From assembly GCA_949710005.1 (NCBI GenBank), contig OX453273.1, positions 8,835,246 to 8,899,245 of the forward strand: a stretch of DNA of 64,000 nt. Direction: 5' to 3'. Shown here one piece after another: positions 1 through 11,632 of this stretch (position 1 is its first letter; every line of letters starts with the position of its first letter). A program made the translations under genes and the position numbers. The stretch is from Ricordea florida (lineage: Eukaryota; Cnidaria; Anthozoa; Corallimorpharia; Ricordeidae). The notes under the pieces are model-generated. The model saw only the letters and a program-made list of their open reading frames with translations. It was not told the origin of the DNA and made no database searches.

Positions 1-248
1 CAAAGAACGAAAGATCGAGTAATTCTGCATCAAAAACATCTCCAGTCGCACTTTCAACTCCACTTTCAACCTCCAGATTATCAGAATTAGACAGAGTTTC
101 TTCGGCTATGGAGCTATCGTTGACGACGGAAGATTCCACGATGTCGTCTGTTTGCGAAGCAGGTATTTTCGTTTCGTATTCCACCGAGTCTCCATGTTGT
201 GTAAAGGAATGGTCATGAAGAATTTCCAAACCCGCCAGTGTTTTACGT
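1..248 (-). CDS. possible partial exon of an unknown acidic protein
   Basis: One minus-strand frame stays open for about 82 codons from position 248 to the window edge. The predicted peptide is rich in Ser, Asp, Glu and Val (for example SNSDNLEVESGVESATGDVF) and lacks an internal Met, so it would be an internal exon. A pyrimidine run followed by AG lies just above 248 (minus-strand reading ...CCTTTCTTTGACACTGAATAAG), which is a plausible acceptor. The other end is outside the window. I do not recognise the family; the composition suggests a disordered segment. The exon candidate at 5025-5128 is on the same strand and is similarly acidic, but their splice phases do not join directly, so intervening exons would be needed. 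Confidence 0.4.
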
Positions 249-1789
249 CTTATTCAGTGTCAAAGAAAGGTAGTCAGAATCGAAAAGCAACCAAACCGTA
301 ACTGTATCAATTGCGTTGGGTCGACTGAGCAATTACATTTGCCGGCGAATTGACCATACAAACAAGAGTTCTCCCTTTTCAGAGCATCTACCAGCAGATT
401 TTTCCACTGAAATAATTCAGCGAGGAATAAAGGACTAAAAGGGCACCAATCACAGTCAGAACCGCCGATTATGTTACGTCAAAAGTTCTGGGTGAAGATC
501 ACACCGTTCAGAAAGACGACGAGATACACAACCAAAATGGCCGCCTCGATCTCATGTACCAAAAGAAGTACTGAAATGGGGTCGGAGGGGAGAGGTTGTC
601 AGCCAAGAACTTTGTCAAATCACTATGGATTTTCTCATTTCGCTTTCTTGGTGGAATAAAAACAAATCGAGAACTGTCTAGCTTCCAAACGTTGACTGTT
701 CATCACAGTACACAAAGCTGCTAGCGAATTTTAAACAGAAAATACGTTTGCAAAGCACAGGATGGCGTTTACTTGTAAAAGGAACAGACATGGACCCAAC
801 CTGGAACCCACGCTCTCTCTCTCTCTTATCCTCCCTTGTCGTGGGAGGAAAAAAGAGAGAGCCTAACACTTATTTCGACTGCTCTCTAAACGTGTTGCTC
901 AGATTAACAATACTTTCAAAAAAACTCAGCTAAAGCCTTCTTATTAAGATTTCTTCCTTTTGAAGCGCAAAAAAATTTGATAAATAAATAAATAAAGCTA
1001 AATAGAGCAATACAGCGCAAATTCTTTGGCGCGCGTTTTATTTTCACCCGGCATCAACAGGATATCGAACTCAGTGCTCTCTGATTAAACCAAGCAACAA
1101 ATATTTAAAAGATTGAAGTTCCCAAAAGGCAAGGTAATGGTTCTGGACTCAGGGTATTGTTTCTTCTGTAATGAATATTTTGGATTCTTTTAAGACTTAT
1201 AAAAGAATTATTTAACCAAGAGATTGAGAGGTCATCCAATTAAAACCTGTTAACAAAAACAAAACTCCTTTGAAAGGGCATTCAGTTGTAGGCCTTACAT
1301 GTTCAGCAAGCTCTTAAAAGTCGTTCAAAGACCAGCAGTGCTTGAAATATGTCATCGACTTTAAGTTTGGTAAAAAAGCACTGAACACAAATTAATTTTC
1401 CTTCATTAACTATATATGATGAAAAAACGATCTTGCGGTTATTGTTCGATAAAGAAAACTTTAAAAAAGATTCACGTATATTAAAGTTCAGCATTCCACA
1501 AAAGGTTGAAAATAATTCAAAACAAAAGATTAAAAGCCGACTTAGGCTGTACAGTTGTACATACATTAATAAGTCAGTGGAAAGAACAATAGATGTAATT
1601 TACAGTCAAAAGTTTTAAAGAATGATTTAACTGGCGAAATATCAGTTACCCGGTCAGAAAGGGAATCAGTCAGTCAGGGTTCAAGTGTTTAAATCTTAAA
1701 TTGGTTTTTAATGCTTACTTTACGGGTTCAGTATTAGAAATGGTTGAAGTCGCACAGTTATGAAACTCTAGAGACATTACATGGTGTCC
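249..1789. other. non-coding stretch, nothing recognised
   Basis: Only short open frames overlapping on both strands are present, without convincing splice sites or domain signatures. A plus-strand AAAATGGCCGCC at about 534 resembles a start context, but the frame it opens (about 41 codons) has no recognisable content. Confidence 0.5.
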
Positions 1790-2218
1790 TTCCTTCATTC
1801 ACATCACACCAGTTTTAAAAGAGCTCAAATGGCTACCAGTCGCGACTCAGTTATATTTCAGGAGCGCTATCATGGCCGGAGTATCTGTCCTCCCAGTTCA
1901 GTAAGCGAGGAGAAATAAGCGGACGTGCCACAAGAAGTTCACAAATGCTGAACATTCCTCTTTTTAAGTCTGCCAGTGGTCAGAGAACGTTCTATTATAG
2001 AACAGTCAGTATCTGGAAATCCATGGATAGCTCTCTAAAAACTCTCGAGAAAGTATCTGCCTTTAAGTTTTATCTTAAACGTAAACTTATCAAGGATTTT
2101 ATAGATTCCTAATTCTAGTTAATTAATTTTAATTCTGAATATTATCTTAGAGTTTTTAAGTATTTTTAAATTATTGTTGTATTGTCTTTGAAAAGCCTCT
2201 AAGGGGAAAGTCAATAAA
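1790..2218 (+). mobile_element. 3' end of a CR1/Rex1-like non-LTR retrotransposon
   Basis: Conceptual translation across several frame breaks shows the C-terminal tail typical of LINE reverse transcriptase ORFs: a phrase like HITPVLKELKWLPV near 1801, then LNIPLFKSASGQRTFYYRTV and IWKSMDSSLKTLEKVSAF near 1950-2060. These are the conserved blocks seen at the end of CR1/Rex1-type elements. The frame is broken, so this is a dead, 5'-truncated copy. It runs into a short A/T-rich 3' UTR and a (TATG)n tail, a common 3' terminus for these elements. Confidence 0.7.
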
Positions 2219-2246
2219 GTATGTATGTATGTATGTATGTATGTAT
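2219..2246 (+). repeat. (TATG)n microsatellite, tail of the LINE copy
   Basis: About seven perfect copies of TATG directly follow the LINE 3' UTR at 2218, consistent with the terminal simple repeat of a CR1/Rex1-like element. Confidence 0.9.
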
Positions 2247-2467
2247 TGTACACAGAGGTAAGTTGTAATTACAGTTTAATACAATCACTCGCTAGTCTAT
2301 TCTAAGCCTCTCATCACAGTTTTTTACAAGACAACCGCTATTATTTTCACTTCGTTTCAAAAAAAAGGCCGTCAGTCATAACTTTGGGCGTTCTTGCAAG
2401 GAGCCACAGAGATGCGTAAGGCCGGCCTAATTCCCCCCTTTTGAGTACGCGCCAAGTTTGCCGTGTC

Positions 2468-2690
2468 GTGCATGCAATGGTTACCAAAGAACCCAGTCAG
2501 CTATTGCCCACAGACCGAAATAAGTTCCAGAACTGAACAGTTCATAACAAAGTTTCTTCTCAAAATAGATAGCAAGGCTGGTTTTCTCAGAACCCTTATG
2601 AAAACGCGGTTTGCCCTGCATGCAATGGCTACCAAAGAATTGCTTAAAGACCGAAAAAAATCCCCAGAAAACAGTTCATAGTGGAGTTTC
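2468..2690. repeat. imperfect direct duplication, period about 148 bp
   Basis: The block CATGCAATGG(T/C)TACCAAAGAA occurs at 2471 and again at 2619. It is followed in both copies by a related ACAGTTCATA...GTTTC block (about 2537 and 2670). The two copies are diverged. No coding content was recognised. Confidence 0.6.
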
Positions 2691-5024
2691 CTTTGGACAA
2701 CAGCCAACATCTGCCAGTTTCAAGGCTATTCCTGTTATGGATTTCTTCTTTAACTGAGACCCTTTGTTTGCTATAGTACTGAGTATTTTTTTAGCTCGTA
2801 ATTAATTGTGAAGCCATCCCATCCGGAGAGCAGGAAAAAGTGCATGCAGAAAAGCACGATTTGCGTACACAAGAGCGCGCTGTAGGGGACTGGAACTGAA
2901 TCGGTCACTTCACCCAAACAGTCCAAGAAACTTGAAATGGCTTAACCTTATTTCCGCTTTCTTTTCTTTCCTAAAAACACTTGGGACAGTTTAAATAAAT
3001 GCCGTCATGGGAGTTGTGGTATAACAAAATTCGAAAATGACAGTTTTACAATTTTAAAATACAAATAGAATGGGCGTATGTCGCTCGGCACTTATTGATT
3101 CCGATCCTGGGTTACCTGTGAGCACTGTTGCGCTGGAAAGGTTAGCAACTAGCTATTAAAGCGTACTGTCTGTACTCTTATCGATAAAAAATGACCCACA
3201 TATGACATGCAAAGCGAGTTTTTTACTGCGCTGCAAGAATATATTCTTTGTTTGTTTGTTTTCTTTTTTTTTTTGTTCTTTTTTTTTTACACCAAATCAC
3301 TAGTCCCTTGAGGACATAAAGGATCTCTGATCCCTGCGAGGGACATGAAGCATCTATATCGATGGTAAGAGGGCGCACGCAAACATCAGAACGACGCCTA
3401 GGATCGAGAGCACCATCGAAAAAATTGAAACCGTTTTCCCCCTGTGCTATTGATCGGTCGCTGGCTGGTTCCATTTTGCTTCCATTTTGCTTTCAAGGCA
3501 ATTTTGTTTCAAAAAGAATAATTTTTCGCTAAAGGCATACCACTCGCATTTCATTCCGAATTTCTCTGGGCAATTTTGCCCTACACTACTGTCTTCTAGA
3601 AAACTTGAAAAATTGTCATTCTCAGGGGTAGAGGCCGGCAACGAAACTAACAAGGCTTTACTTTGGACGATCAATTTCCTTTTGTTCGCAATATTGCTTG
3701 CATGGTGCTGTGACTCTTGCACGTGATTTGGATTATGTTACTCGGATATATCTTTAGGGTTATCGGTATTGTAAGGGAGTGAAAAACTATATGTCCAGGA
3801 GTTCCCTGCATGTATTCGAATAAAGCAGGAAAAACACAAAATTGGCGACGAGGATGACTGATACTGGTCGCCTTCAGTGCAAGAGATGGTCTCGTGTTAG
3901 TTTGCATAGTTTGCCTTTGTTATATATAATTTTTTTATAAGTTTTTACAAGTAATAGTTAATTTAAACAAAATAACATCTTGCAAACTCAAACGGACGAA
4001 TTTGAATAGTTTGTCTCGTAAAGTTCCGGTGTTCGATGGCAAAAACAGGAAGGTTGTCTTTTACGTTGCGCAGTCCCTTTGTTTTTTGCAAAACTTGTTA
4101 GTAGCTGAGTTCAAACGGTTTATGCCGGCAACAATTTTTATTAAGACTACTTGTCATAATTTCCCATCAGGGCGCTCTGCTTTCAAGAACAGGAAAAATG
4201 ATGAAAACGTGTGGAAAGTGCAACACAACCGCAAACCATAGCACGAATCATTATTCAAGTTGTTTTGCATATATATAGGTACCGATAATTCACTTTGAAT
4301 GTTATACTGAAAAAAGTCACGAGCACGCGGCTGGTAAATTGACATGAAGAAATGATTTATAACAAATATTAGCTAAGACATCATGCACGTAGAACAGTGA
4401 CGCTCCACAGAACATTAAATAACCAATTCTATAGTTATTTTAATCAACTGTAAACATTGCGTCAATCTAACAGTCAAAATCTATGAAGGATCCCACCTAA
4501 ATTAAACTTTTAGGACAGATTTTTAGAATATTTGTTTGTCTTAAAAAGTAAACAAATTAAAGCCGACCCGTTTCAAAACAGAAGGTGAAAATTGCGCGGT
4601 TTTCTGAGATAATGTTTTTCCGAGATAGTGTAGCAAAACAACTGAAAAAATTATGTTGTATAGAGAAAAATAGTTCCTTAATTTACCCCAGATGTATCAT
4701 TTATAACTCTCACATTTTTATGGCTTTTTCCTGTCCGTTTTCAAGGGAAAATATAAACGTATCGAGCATGACTTGAAGAAAGCCTCGGACGCCAGGAAGC
4801 GCGTTTCTTTCTGGCGAAAAGCGAGTTTCAAGACAACTTTGACATTCAAACCTTTGCAAGTCCAGTTTAATATTCTTACCCACAACTTGAAATTATGATC
4901 TATAATTAATGCCATAGAGTTTCATTTCAACAACGGTTATAGAGATATTGTACTGTAAAACGTGATCGGCTCTACACATGGTACCGGTCGACTGAGTATT
5001 GGACCAAGATATATGAATACTTAC
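2691..5024. other. non-coding stretch with homopolymer T tract
   Basis: Contains a T-rich run at about 3256-3290 and overlapping short frames on both strands near 3230-3720. None of these has supported exon boundaries or a family I recognise. Confidence 0.4.
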
Positions 5025-5128
5025 ATAGCAACTCCGCGAAACCCGAGTCTGACAGATTCGATTCCTCGTCGTCTGTAGGATGAGTTTCGAATTCTTTGTT
5101 TATCATCCCTCTACAAGTCCTGCACATT
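5025..5128 (-). CDS. candidate exon of an unknown protein
   Basis: On the minus strand a long pyrimidine tract ending in TTTGTAG precedes position 5128, and a near-consensus donor (CTAT|GTAAGTAT) follows position 5025, enclosing 104 bp. The frame beginning at an ATG one base into the exon encodes MCRTCRGMINKEF and then an acidic, Ser-rich stretch (THPTDDEESNLSDSGFAELL). Good splice sites at both ends and an uninterrupted frame are the only support. It could belong to the same gene as the exon at 1-248. No family recognised. Confidence 0.35.
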
Positions 5129-7767
5129 CTACAAAGTTCAAGGGAAAGCAAGGAAAGCAAACCGCACGAAACGTGCTCTTCTATTTTAAGAGAGCACCTA
5201 ATTGCAATTGATCAGCCGAGCGATCAATCGCCGACAAAACTGATGATGTTTACGTCTCTCTAAGACAACCCTTTTTCTGAATATTGAAGGTATCTTTTTC
5301 CACCAATCAAAGAACGTGTTTGCATAAAAGACATACGTTTCTTGTGTTTCGCTTTAAAAAGACTCTGTAACCAAGCCATTCAAATCGGCTAAGGAAACGC
5401 GTCGCGATCTAAGAAGATTTAATCCTCATTTACTTTTAAATCTCCTTGAAAGTGAAAACCATTGCGTGGTTGTCAGATTTCAATGCCTGGAAAAAACTGA
5501 CGAATCTATAGTTTGTCGTGCTTCGTCACTGAAAAGAACTTCCTGTTAATGGACACGGCATATACCGCTTGAAAAGGTTAACACTTGAGAATTGTGATGT
5601 TTGTCTCTGATCCGGATAATCATTACTGTATCATGAAACAAAGCAACAATGGAGTTGAGGTCAAACTTAGTCGTGTGTAACTGCACGCCTCAACCCTATG
5701 CAAAGACGATCTTTTTCACCAAAACAAACATTTTCAAAAAAACAAAAACCAACACAAGTATTTCTACAACTGACGACCCAGTTTTGAATTTGGCTGTGAA
5801 TGACAAGGATGGAAAAGAGCTGTACAACCTGAAAGAAGGTTTGACCTTTTCAAGTTTTGTTTTCTCGGTCTCAGCACAGGAACCCCACACCCAATACGTG
5901 TAAAAAATATTAAAATTTCTTACCAGAGGCATTTGGCCAAAAGCCAGTGCACTCACAGGCAAAACAAGGCCGACATAAATTGTAGCCCGAAAGTTCCAAA
6001 AGGTTTTTTTCCCACATTCGCCATTCAAATCCGCATTTTTGCCAACCTCATATTACCTTTACAAGGCCTTTAAGGTGAGTGATCGACATTCAGTAAGGAA
6101 GATATACCGTCATTATCCTTCTCGTTATACAACAACATCTCCAAAGAGAGCAAGGAAACAAAAATGTTCTTAAAATGGTGAATACGAGCTGAGAATGTAT
6201 TTTCTATCATGGTGTATGTTGCCAAATTATCGGCAGCGAAACTAGTGTTTCTGACTGCGACCGTTTCTTCCAGAAATTTACACTCACAATCGGGTAGTGG
6301 ACATTGTAAGATAGCAAACTCTCAAAAGCCCTTTGATCAACTGTTTTTTTATCACGCACTGTCATACAATGGCTCAGTAAGAGTTCAGTACCTGCAAGTG
6401 TCGCGCGAGGCTTGGTGACAAGTGTAAGAATAACAACATTTCAGTGTTGATTCACGTTAACTCTGAAAGCGAAGGTAAATGAGAGATGCGAAGACAAGTT
6501 AAATTTTCTAACATGGCCTTACTCAACCCAAAAGTATTATATTAGGAACAGACCAGCAAATTCGCTTGATAGTCACTTACCACAACCTACTACCACCGTC
6601 GAGTGTTGTACTGAGAGACGTGACCTGAAAAACTATGTTATGAATGCTGACGAACTATTTTTACTTTCACTAATAAGCCCTTCCCAGCATCCTGCAAATC
6701 GCCTTCTGCAAATTCTGCGCCTTTTCGGCTATCTGTAGTTTACTCTCTAAAGGTTGACTTATCGTATCGGATCGTAGGCACAGTTTTTCACCAGCGGGTA
6801 AACGTGCAGCCATTTTTCCCGCGACCGTAACACATTCACGCGGTAAAAATGCTGGTAGGAAAAATAATCCTATTCTTTTTGCTGTTTGGGCTAACAGCTA
6901 TAGGATTTATTCTCAGTGTCTGTGTGCCTGACGGGTCTATTCTCTCATCAGAATCCCATAACCAGTAAAAGGTATATATATGTTGGAAAGAACGGAAGAA
7001 ACTGCAATGAAAAGTGAGCACAACTAGAGACAATTTCCGTTCTCTACTGCCACTTCTGTAAGTGCTGCTAGGTACTCTCGATTAGGTGGCCCTTTCTTAG
7101 ACCTTTAAGTCTTGTAATTATTGTAAGCTATTACCAATCGGTTCTCTCCGATTTACTTTCTATTCTTGACTCTAAGCATAGTCCCCGCTACTAACTATGC
7201 TCTAAGCGTCCACACTAACTGTTAGTGTTTCCCAATGTGATTCGATGATAACAGACCACATTGTCCGTACTGGATTTGTCCATGTAGGGGCGTCCCTAGG
7301 GGAGAGTCCCAGGGGTTCCTAAGGCCCCCCTTCTTTGCAGACAAGGCTTTTGACACATAAGTCTACAATTAACGCTTTCTATGCGGGGTTGTACAGATTC
7401 ATTCCCTTTTACCACACCTTACGAACTCCACTTTTGCAAACGTCTATATTGTGACGCTTTGTGCTTTTTGTAACATAATTACTGACTCTTCGTAATCCAA
7501 CCCCATCCCCCCACCCCTTATGAAACCCCTAGGCAAGCCTCTCACATACTGAACAATTCTTGTATCTTTGTACTAAGGGTGGCTTAGTGATCATATTTTC
7601 AAAGCGCATTAGTTGCCAGTCCCACGCAGTGACTCTCCACCCTTTTTCATGCGGCACGACCTCACTATGCCAACATCACACGTTCAAAAATGTCCAACCA
7701 ATGAATTACAATTTGTTCCCTTCACAATAAGAACAACTCTATTGCGACACTGATATCATGACTGGAA
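5129..7767. other. mostly unassigned intergenic DNA
   Basis: Apart from the tiny ORF at 6849-6968 I see no supported gene. A minus-strand open frame between about 5924 and 6060 ends at a good GTAAGAAAT donor, but its upstream boundary is weak and no ATG lies in frame. Confidence 0.35.
6849..6968 (+). CDS. small ORF with a hydrophobic N-terminus
   Basis: An ATG in a good context (GTAAAAATG) opens a 39-codon frame that ends in TAA. Residues about 3-26 are strongly hydrophobic (LVGKIILFFLLFGLTAIGFI), like a signal peptide or single membrane anchor, followed by a short polar tail. It is below normal gene-calling length, has no recognised family and no neighbour that suggests a role. It may be a chance frame. 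A secreted micropeptide or a first exon are the alternatives. Confidence 0.2.
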   Translation: MLVGKIILFFLLFGLTAIGFILSVCVPDGSILSSESHNQ

Positions 7768-8306
7768 ACCAAGAGAAAATGAGGTAAGAGAACGCATCTT
7801 CCATACTGGGTTCTCTTGCTGTGGTAAGGGGACAGAATCTATTTTTAGATCCGGAAACTTTTTTTACTGACCAATAATAATAATGAACTTTATTTGAGTG
7901 TCAACTGTATTTAGCACTGCTGTACTAATTGGGGACATTGTAAAGCGCAAATGAAATAAATTAAATCAAATCAAATGTTGGTTTTGTGGAGAGGGGAAAA
8001 CCGGAGTACCCAGAGAAAAACCTCTCGGAGCAGAGTAGAGAACCAACAAACTCAGCCCACATATGACGCCGAGACCGGGAATCGAACCCGGGCCACATTG
8101 GTGGAAGGCGGGCGCTCTCACCACTGCGCCAACCCTGCTCTCCAATGGCTGATGTTCTTCTCATCACGTGGTTGTAATTTCAATGCGCCATGTGGAAACC
8201 ACGCAGCCATGGAACGAGATATAAATAGATTCTGCGCTAAAAATAGATTCTGTCCCCTTATCATATCAGACGGCGCTATGTTCTCTTTCCCTCATTTTCT
8301 CTTGCT
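7768..8306. mobile_element. inverted-repeat element interrupted by a SINE
   Basis: The sequence AAGAGAAAATGAGG ... AAGGGGACAGAATCTATTTTTAG (7770-7847) recurs in inverted orientation as CTAAAAATAGATTCTGTCCCCTT ... CCTCATTTTCTCTTG (8239-8305). The arms are about 70 bp with internal differences. A minus-strand tRNA-derived SINE (7874-8142) sits between them. This looks like a small foldback/MITE element that later received a SINE. Confidence 0.65.
7874..8142 (-). mobile_element. tRNA-derived SINE, copy 1
   Basis: Read on the minus strand it starts with AGCAGGGTTGGCGCAGTGGTGA, an RNA polymerase III A box. It continues with a B box (GGGTTCGATTC), then a body with GTTTGTTGGTTCTCTACTCTG and a 3' end that turns into ATTATTATT. 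The same family occurs at 8647 and 43232, so the boundaries come from comparing copies. Confidence 0.8.
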
Positions 8307-8646
8307 GTAAACAGAAATTCGGGAAGCGTCCAATCTCGCTCACTTCAATCATAAATCTGAGCTGAGTATCAAAATGGCCCAGAGCCCTTTTGCTTTCATA
8401 TCTCAATGTTTACGGTCGTTCCTGGTCAAAACCATCTTATTCTGACCTGGACCTGTGAGCGTATAAGTCAAAAGAAAATCTAAGAGATGTAAAAGTAACG
8501 GAAATGTGTGTTACATCCGAGGGAAAGCTCAACTTAGTTCAAGCTGGTTTGTTCGGCAATTGTGATGGTATCGATGCCAGAATCTGGAAATCGGAGGGCC
8601 AAGGATGAGAGAGAAATGAACATTCAGATGGAAAAAGAACCGACGG

Positions 8647-8860
8647 GAGCAGGGTTGGCGCAGTGGTGAGAGCGCTCGCCTTCCACCAATGTGGCCCGGG
8701 TTCGATTCTCGGCCCCGGCGTCATATGTGCACCGAGTTTGTTGGTTCTCTACTCTGCTCCGAGTTTTTCGACGGGTACTCCGGTTTTCCCCTCTCCACAA
8801 AAACCAACAAACCAACGATTTCATTTGTACTTTACAGTGCCCCCAATTAGTATATCTTTC
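8647..8860 (+). mobile_element. tRNA-derived SINE, copy 2 (3'-truncated)
   Basis: Contains A box TGGCGCAGTGGTGAGAGCGC and B box GGTTCGATTC, followed by the same body as copy 1 (GTTTGTTGGTTCTCTACTCTG, then GGTACTCCGGTTTTCCCCTC). Similarity fades after CAGTGCCCCCAATTAG, so the 3' tail is missing or diverged. Confidence 0.8.
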
Positions 8861-8879
8861 ATTTTGCCTTTAATGTCAC

Positions 8880-9523
8880 TGCCGAAGTACAAGCAGTTCG
8901 AAGCTTATTAAGAGATTTTAGCGTATTAAATTCACATTTTGTTGTTCAATCTGATTGAAAGAGTTTTATGGTCTCTTTTTCGATAAATAGCTAAAAGGAA
9001 AAAAAGCTGCTCTTTTATCTGAAAAACACTGAGTACATTTGTTATTTTTATGAGTGAAGGTTGAAATAATGAAAAGCTGGTTTGACATAACATGGGCTGT
9101 GCACGGCTCAAAATTGATAAGAATATTCTTCGCTGTTTACTAGCCTACCGTCTTTTTTGAACACTTGAACACTTAAGTCTTCATTTGACATGCTTTCGAG
9201 ATCAAACAAAGGGTACTCGTCGTACGGTCAATCTAAGTTGTGCGGTATAAATCGCTCAAGATAAAACATTCTTGATCGGAGATTATATTCTCGCAGTAGC
9301 ACAAGTACAAATCTTTTTAAACCTGTTTAAATGAACTCATTTTCGAGAAGAAAAATCGAATTCAGAGAGACAGATTCTGCACACGGACCCGTACTGGGAA
9401 GCCCCAAACTTAATGTCTTTCTCGATAAATTCCGCCGCACTACAGCCTAGCCATACCATATCTTAAGGTCCCTACTCTTTTCTGTACGGACAGAGAACAG
9501 GCTTATTTATTAGTCGGGCAACC
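8880..9523. other. AT-rich intergenic DNA, nothing recognised
   Basis: No long open frame, no RNA gene and no repeat that I could match elsewhere in the window. Confidence 0.4.
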
Positions 9524-9530
9524 GACTATA

Positions 9531-9959
9531 TATGAAGGCCCGTTCTGGTCAAAATTGCATGATTAATTTTTCCCTCTTGATGAATTAATTTGATGAGTAC
9601 CTGCTATTAATATTTTGTCTGTTTGTAATTATTTTTTCCTATGCCTGTAATTATTTTCGTGTTCTTTTTAACTTTTCCATGCGTCACAATTATTTTTTCC
9701 TCACCAGGAATTAATTTTTTTATGTGCCGTCTTTATTATTATGCTTCTTTGAAATTATTTTTGTCCTTTACACAGATTATTTTACGGTTGCGGATTAGTT
9801 TTTTGTGTGCTATAATAATTTTTTTGGATAATTAATTGATTTTGTCCTACGCAACTCATAATATAATGATAATTTAATTTTTTCCATTCGAGAATTATTT
9901 TTTTGTTAGTCATAATTATTTTTTCGTAGTTTTAGAAAATGTCCCATAAGCCTCTGCGG
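9531..9959 (+). repeat. left terminal inverted repeat with iterons
   Basis: An AATTATTTTT-like motif recurs at roughly 9561, 9583, 9604, 9627, 9647, 9686, 9707, 9732, 9751, 9775, 9794, 9812, 9829, 9857, 9892 and 9912, mostly 18-25 bp apart, near two helical turns. The mirrored arm at 11652-12080 carries the same array. Open frames found in both arms are simply copies of this repeat. Confidence 0.85.
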
Positions 9960-10783
9960 CGAAGCTCTTGCCATGTGCTTTCTGAAACAAACATGGCGTC
10001 TTCAAACTATTCCAACAACGATCCCGCTTCTATTCAGTCCATTGCTAGCACTGGAATCAGCCACATCCAACAGCTTGTTTCGCTAGTGGAACAACGGCCA
10101 ACAGCGGCATCAAGGTCTTCAAACGAGCTGCAAGTAGCGACTCCACGAGCTGGTACTGCTTTGGAGGAATTTCAATTACGAAGGCGATTCCCAACAGTTT
10201 CAGCAAGGTCAAGCAGGAATGCTGTAACAGGAAGGTATGAAAGATCCAATACTCTAGACCAGAAGCATCCAGAAAAACGAGGGATCAAACGAAAATATGT
10301 CGACCAACACTCCATAGCGACAAGAATCGCAAAACAGAGGATTCAATCCCTAAACTGGAAAGACATTTGAACAATCGGACTTGTCCGAAATCATTGCAGT
10401 ACTCTGCTCGGGCCAACATCGCGCCTGATACTACTTTCCAGAAGGAAATCAAAGACATTAAACAAACTGCCGAACAGGTATTTGTTAACGCCCTCACGCG
10501 CTTCCACAAACGAAGGCTTGAAAGCCTTAGAAACAAATTAAGGACTAAGCCTTTACTTTCGTCCAGAAGACGTACTGATGTAAATAGGCAGAGTCGTTTT
10601 GAGTCGCAATCGGCGTCAAACATTGTAAACAACGACAATGTAAAACTAGCCGAATTGGAGAAAAGGCTCCGGGAACTTACGAATATTGTGTCAACACCTG
10701 TAAGCAACACAAATAAACGTGTGGAAAGTTACAACAGTGTATTCTCTGAACCATCAGAAAAATCACTTTCCTCGACACAATAG
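9939..10783 (+). CDS. hypothetical ORF pair inside the TIR element
   Basis: A 143-codon frame begins at ATG 9939 at the inner edge of the left inverted repeat, with a second possible ATG at 9993 (ACATGGCGTCT). It ends at 10370. The next frame is open from about 10367 to 10783, so a single frameshift could join them. The peptide is polar and basic, with Ser/Ala/Arg-rich segments and a short heptad-like stretch (NVKLAELEKRLRELTN) near the end. No domain is recognised. It may be the element's own protein or decayed captured DNA. Confidence 0.3.
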
Positions 10784-11278
10784 TATATAAAGGGGATAGA
10801 TTTCAAACTGACTCTATCCTAGATATCAGGACCCAATACAAGCCGACAAAAACCTTCCAATACACGCATTTCACCTCATGTCACCCTCCGGGTGTAAAAC
10901 GAGGTTTTGTCAAAGGTGAAGCAACACGACTCCTCAAAAAACTCTTCACAGACTACATTTGAAGAGTGCCTCTCAAACTTCAAACTACGCCTCAAAACAC
11001 GAGGATACCCTAATAAATTCATTGAGAGGTCCCTAACAGGAGTCTGCTTCGAAGACAGAAGGTTGGCACTCCAACAAAGAAAAAAGACTCAAACGAGAGT
11101 CTTACCATTTGTCACGACGTATCACCCAGCAGTGCTTGACCTAAAGAAAATTTTAATGGAAAACTGGGTTGTCATACAAAACCAGCCGTTGCTGAAAAGC
11201 ATCTATACAAAGCCTCCCATTATATCATACAGGAGAGGCAAATCTCTTAAAGATACGCTCGTTAGAACGAAGATTTGA
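10771..11278 (+). pseudogene. C-terminal reverse transcriptase fragment, Penelope-like
   Basis: From 10771 one frame reads TFLDTIVYKGDRFQTDSILD, then a KPTKTFQYTHFTSCHPPGVK block and KRGFVKGEATRLL. After a frameshift near 10930 the frame continues with FKLRLKTRGYPNKF, then LPFVTTYHPAV and PPIISYRRGKSLKDTLVR, ending at 11278. These are conserved blocks of the last part of reverse transcriptases of Penelope-like or related elements in aquatic animals. The catalytic core upstream and any nuclease downstream are missing. The piece is therefore a dead fragment carried inside the TIR element. Confidence 0.65.
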
Positions 11279-11308
11279 CTGAAGGCTAAAATGCATCGCT
11301 ACCAGAAC

Positions 11309-11632
11309 TCACGAGGGGAGTCCGTGTAGACTTGTCATTATCTTTTGTTTTTCAAAAGAATTCTTCAGGTGCTGCACAGGAACTTGAATCGCATTTGACG
11401 GAATACCAGTAGCACTTGTGAGACCATTCGACATGTCATTCAGCAGAAATGACAACGTGCCCGAAGCATCCACTAATCGACTCTTCGTTTGAATCAGAAC
11501 GTCTGTCTCTAACTCATCAACACTAGGCAACAGATTAAGAACGCTTTTTAGATTCTGTAAGAAAAGCGCGAACCCACGTTCATTTCTCTCTCGTAACACC
11601 ACTGGGCGTGACCGACGAGTAGGAGCCGCCAT
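11309..11632 (-). CDS. hypothetical ORF reading inward from the right TIR
   Basis: A 107-codon frame on the minus strand starts with ATG at 11632, about 20 bp inside the right inverted repeat, and ends at 11309. It begins MAAPTRRSRPVVLRERNERG and is mostly amphipathic/helical in composition (FLQNLKSVLNLLPSVDELET). It faces the plus-strand frames that start in the left arm. No family recognised. The ATGGCGGC start context makes it more credible than a random frame. Confidence 0.35.
   Translation of the reverse strand: MAAPTRRSRPVVLRERNERGFALFLQNLKSVLNLLPSVDELETDVLIQTKSRLVDASGTLSFLLNDMSNGLTSATGIPSNAIQVPVQHLKNSFEKQKIMTSLHGLPS

Noticed and set aside
5924..6060. Minus-strand exon with a membrane-like segment and a GTAAGAAAT donor
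   Set aside because: The donor is good, but there is no in-frame ATG and no convincing acceptor.
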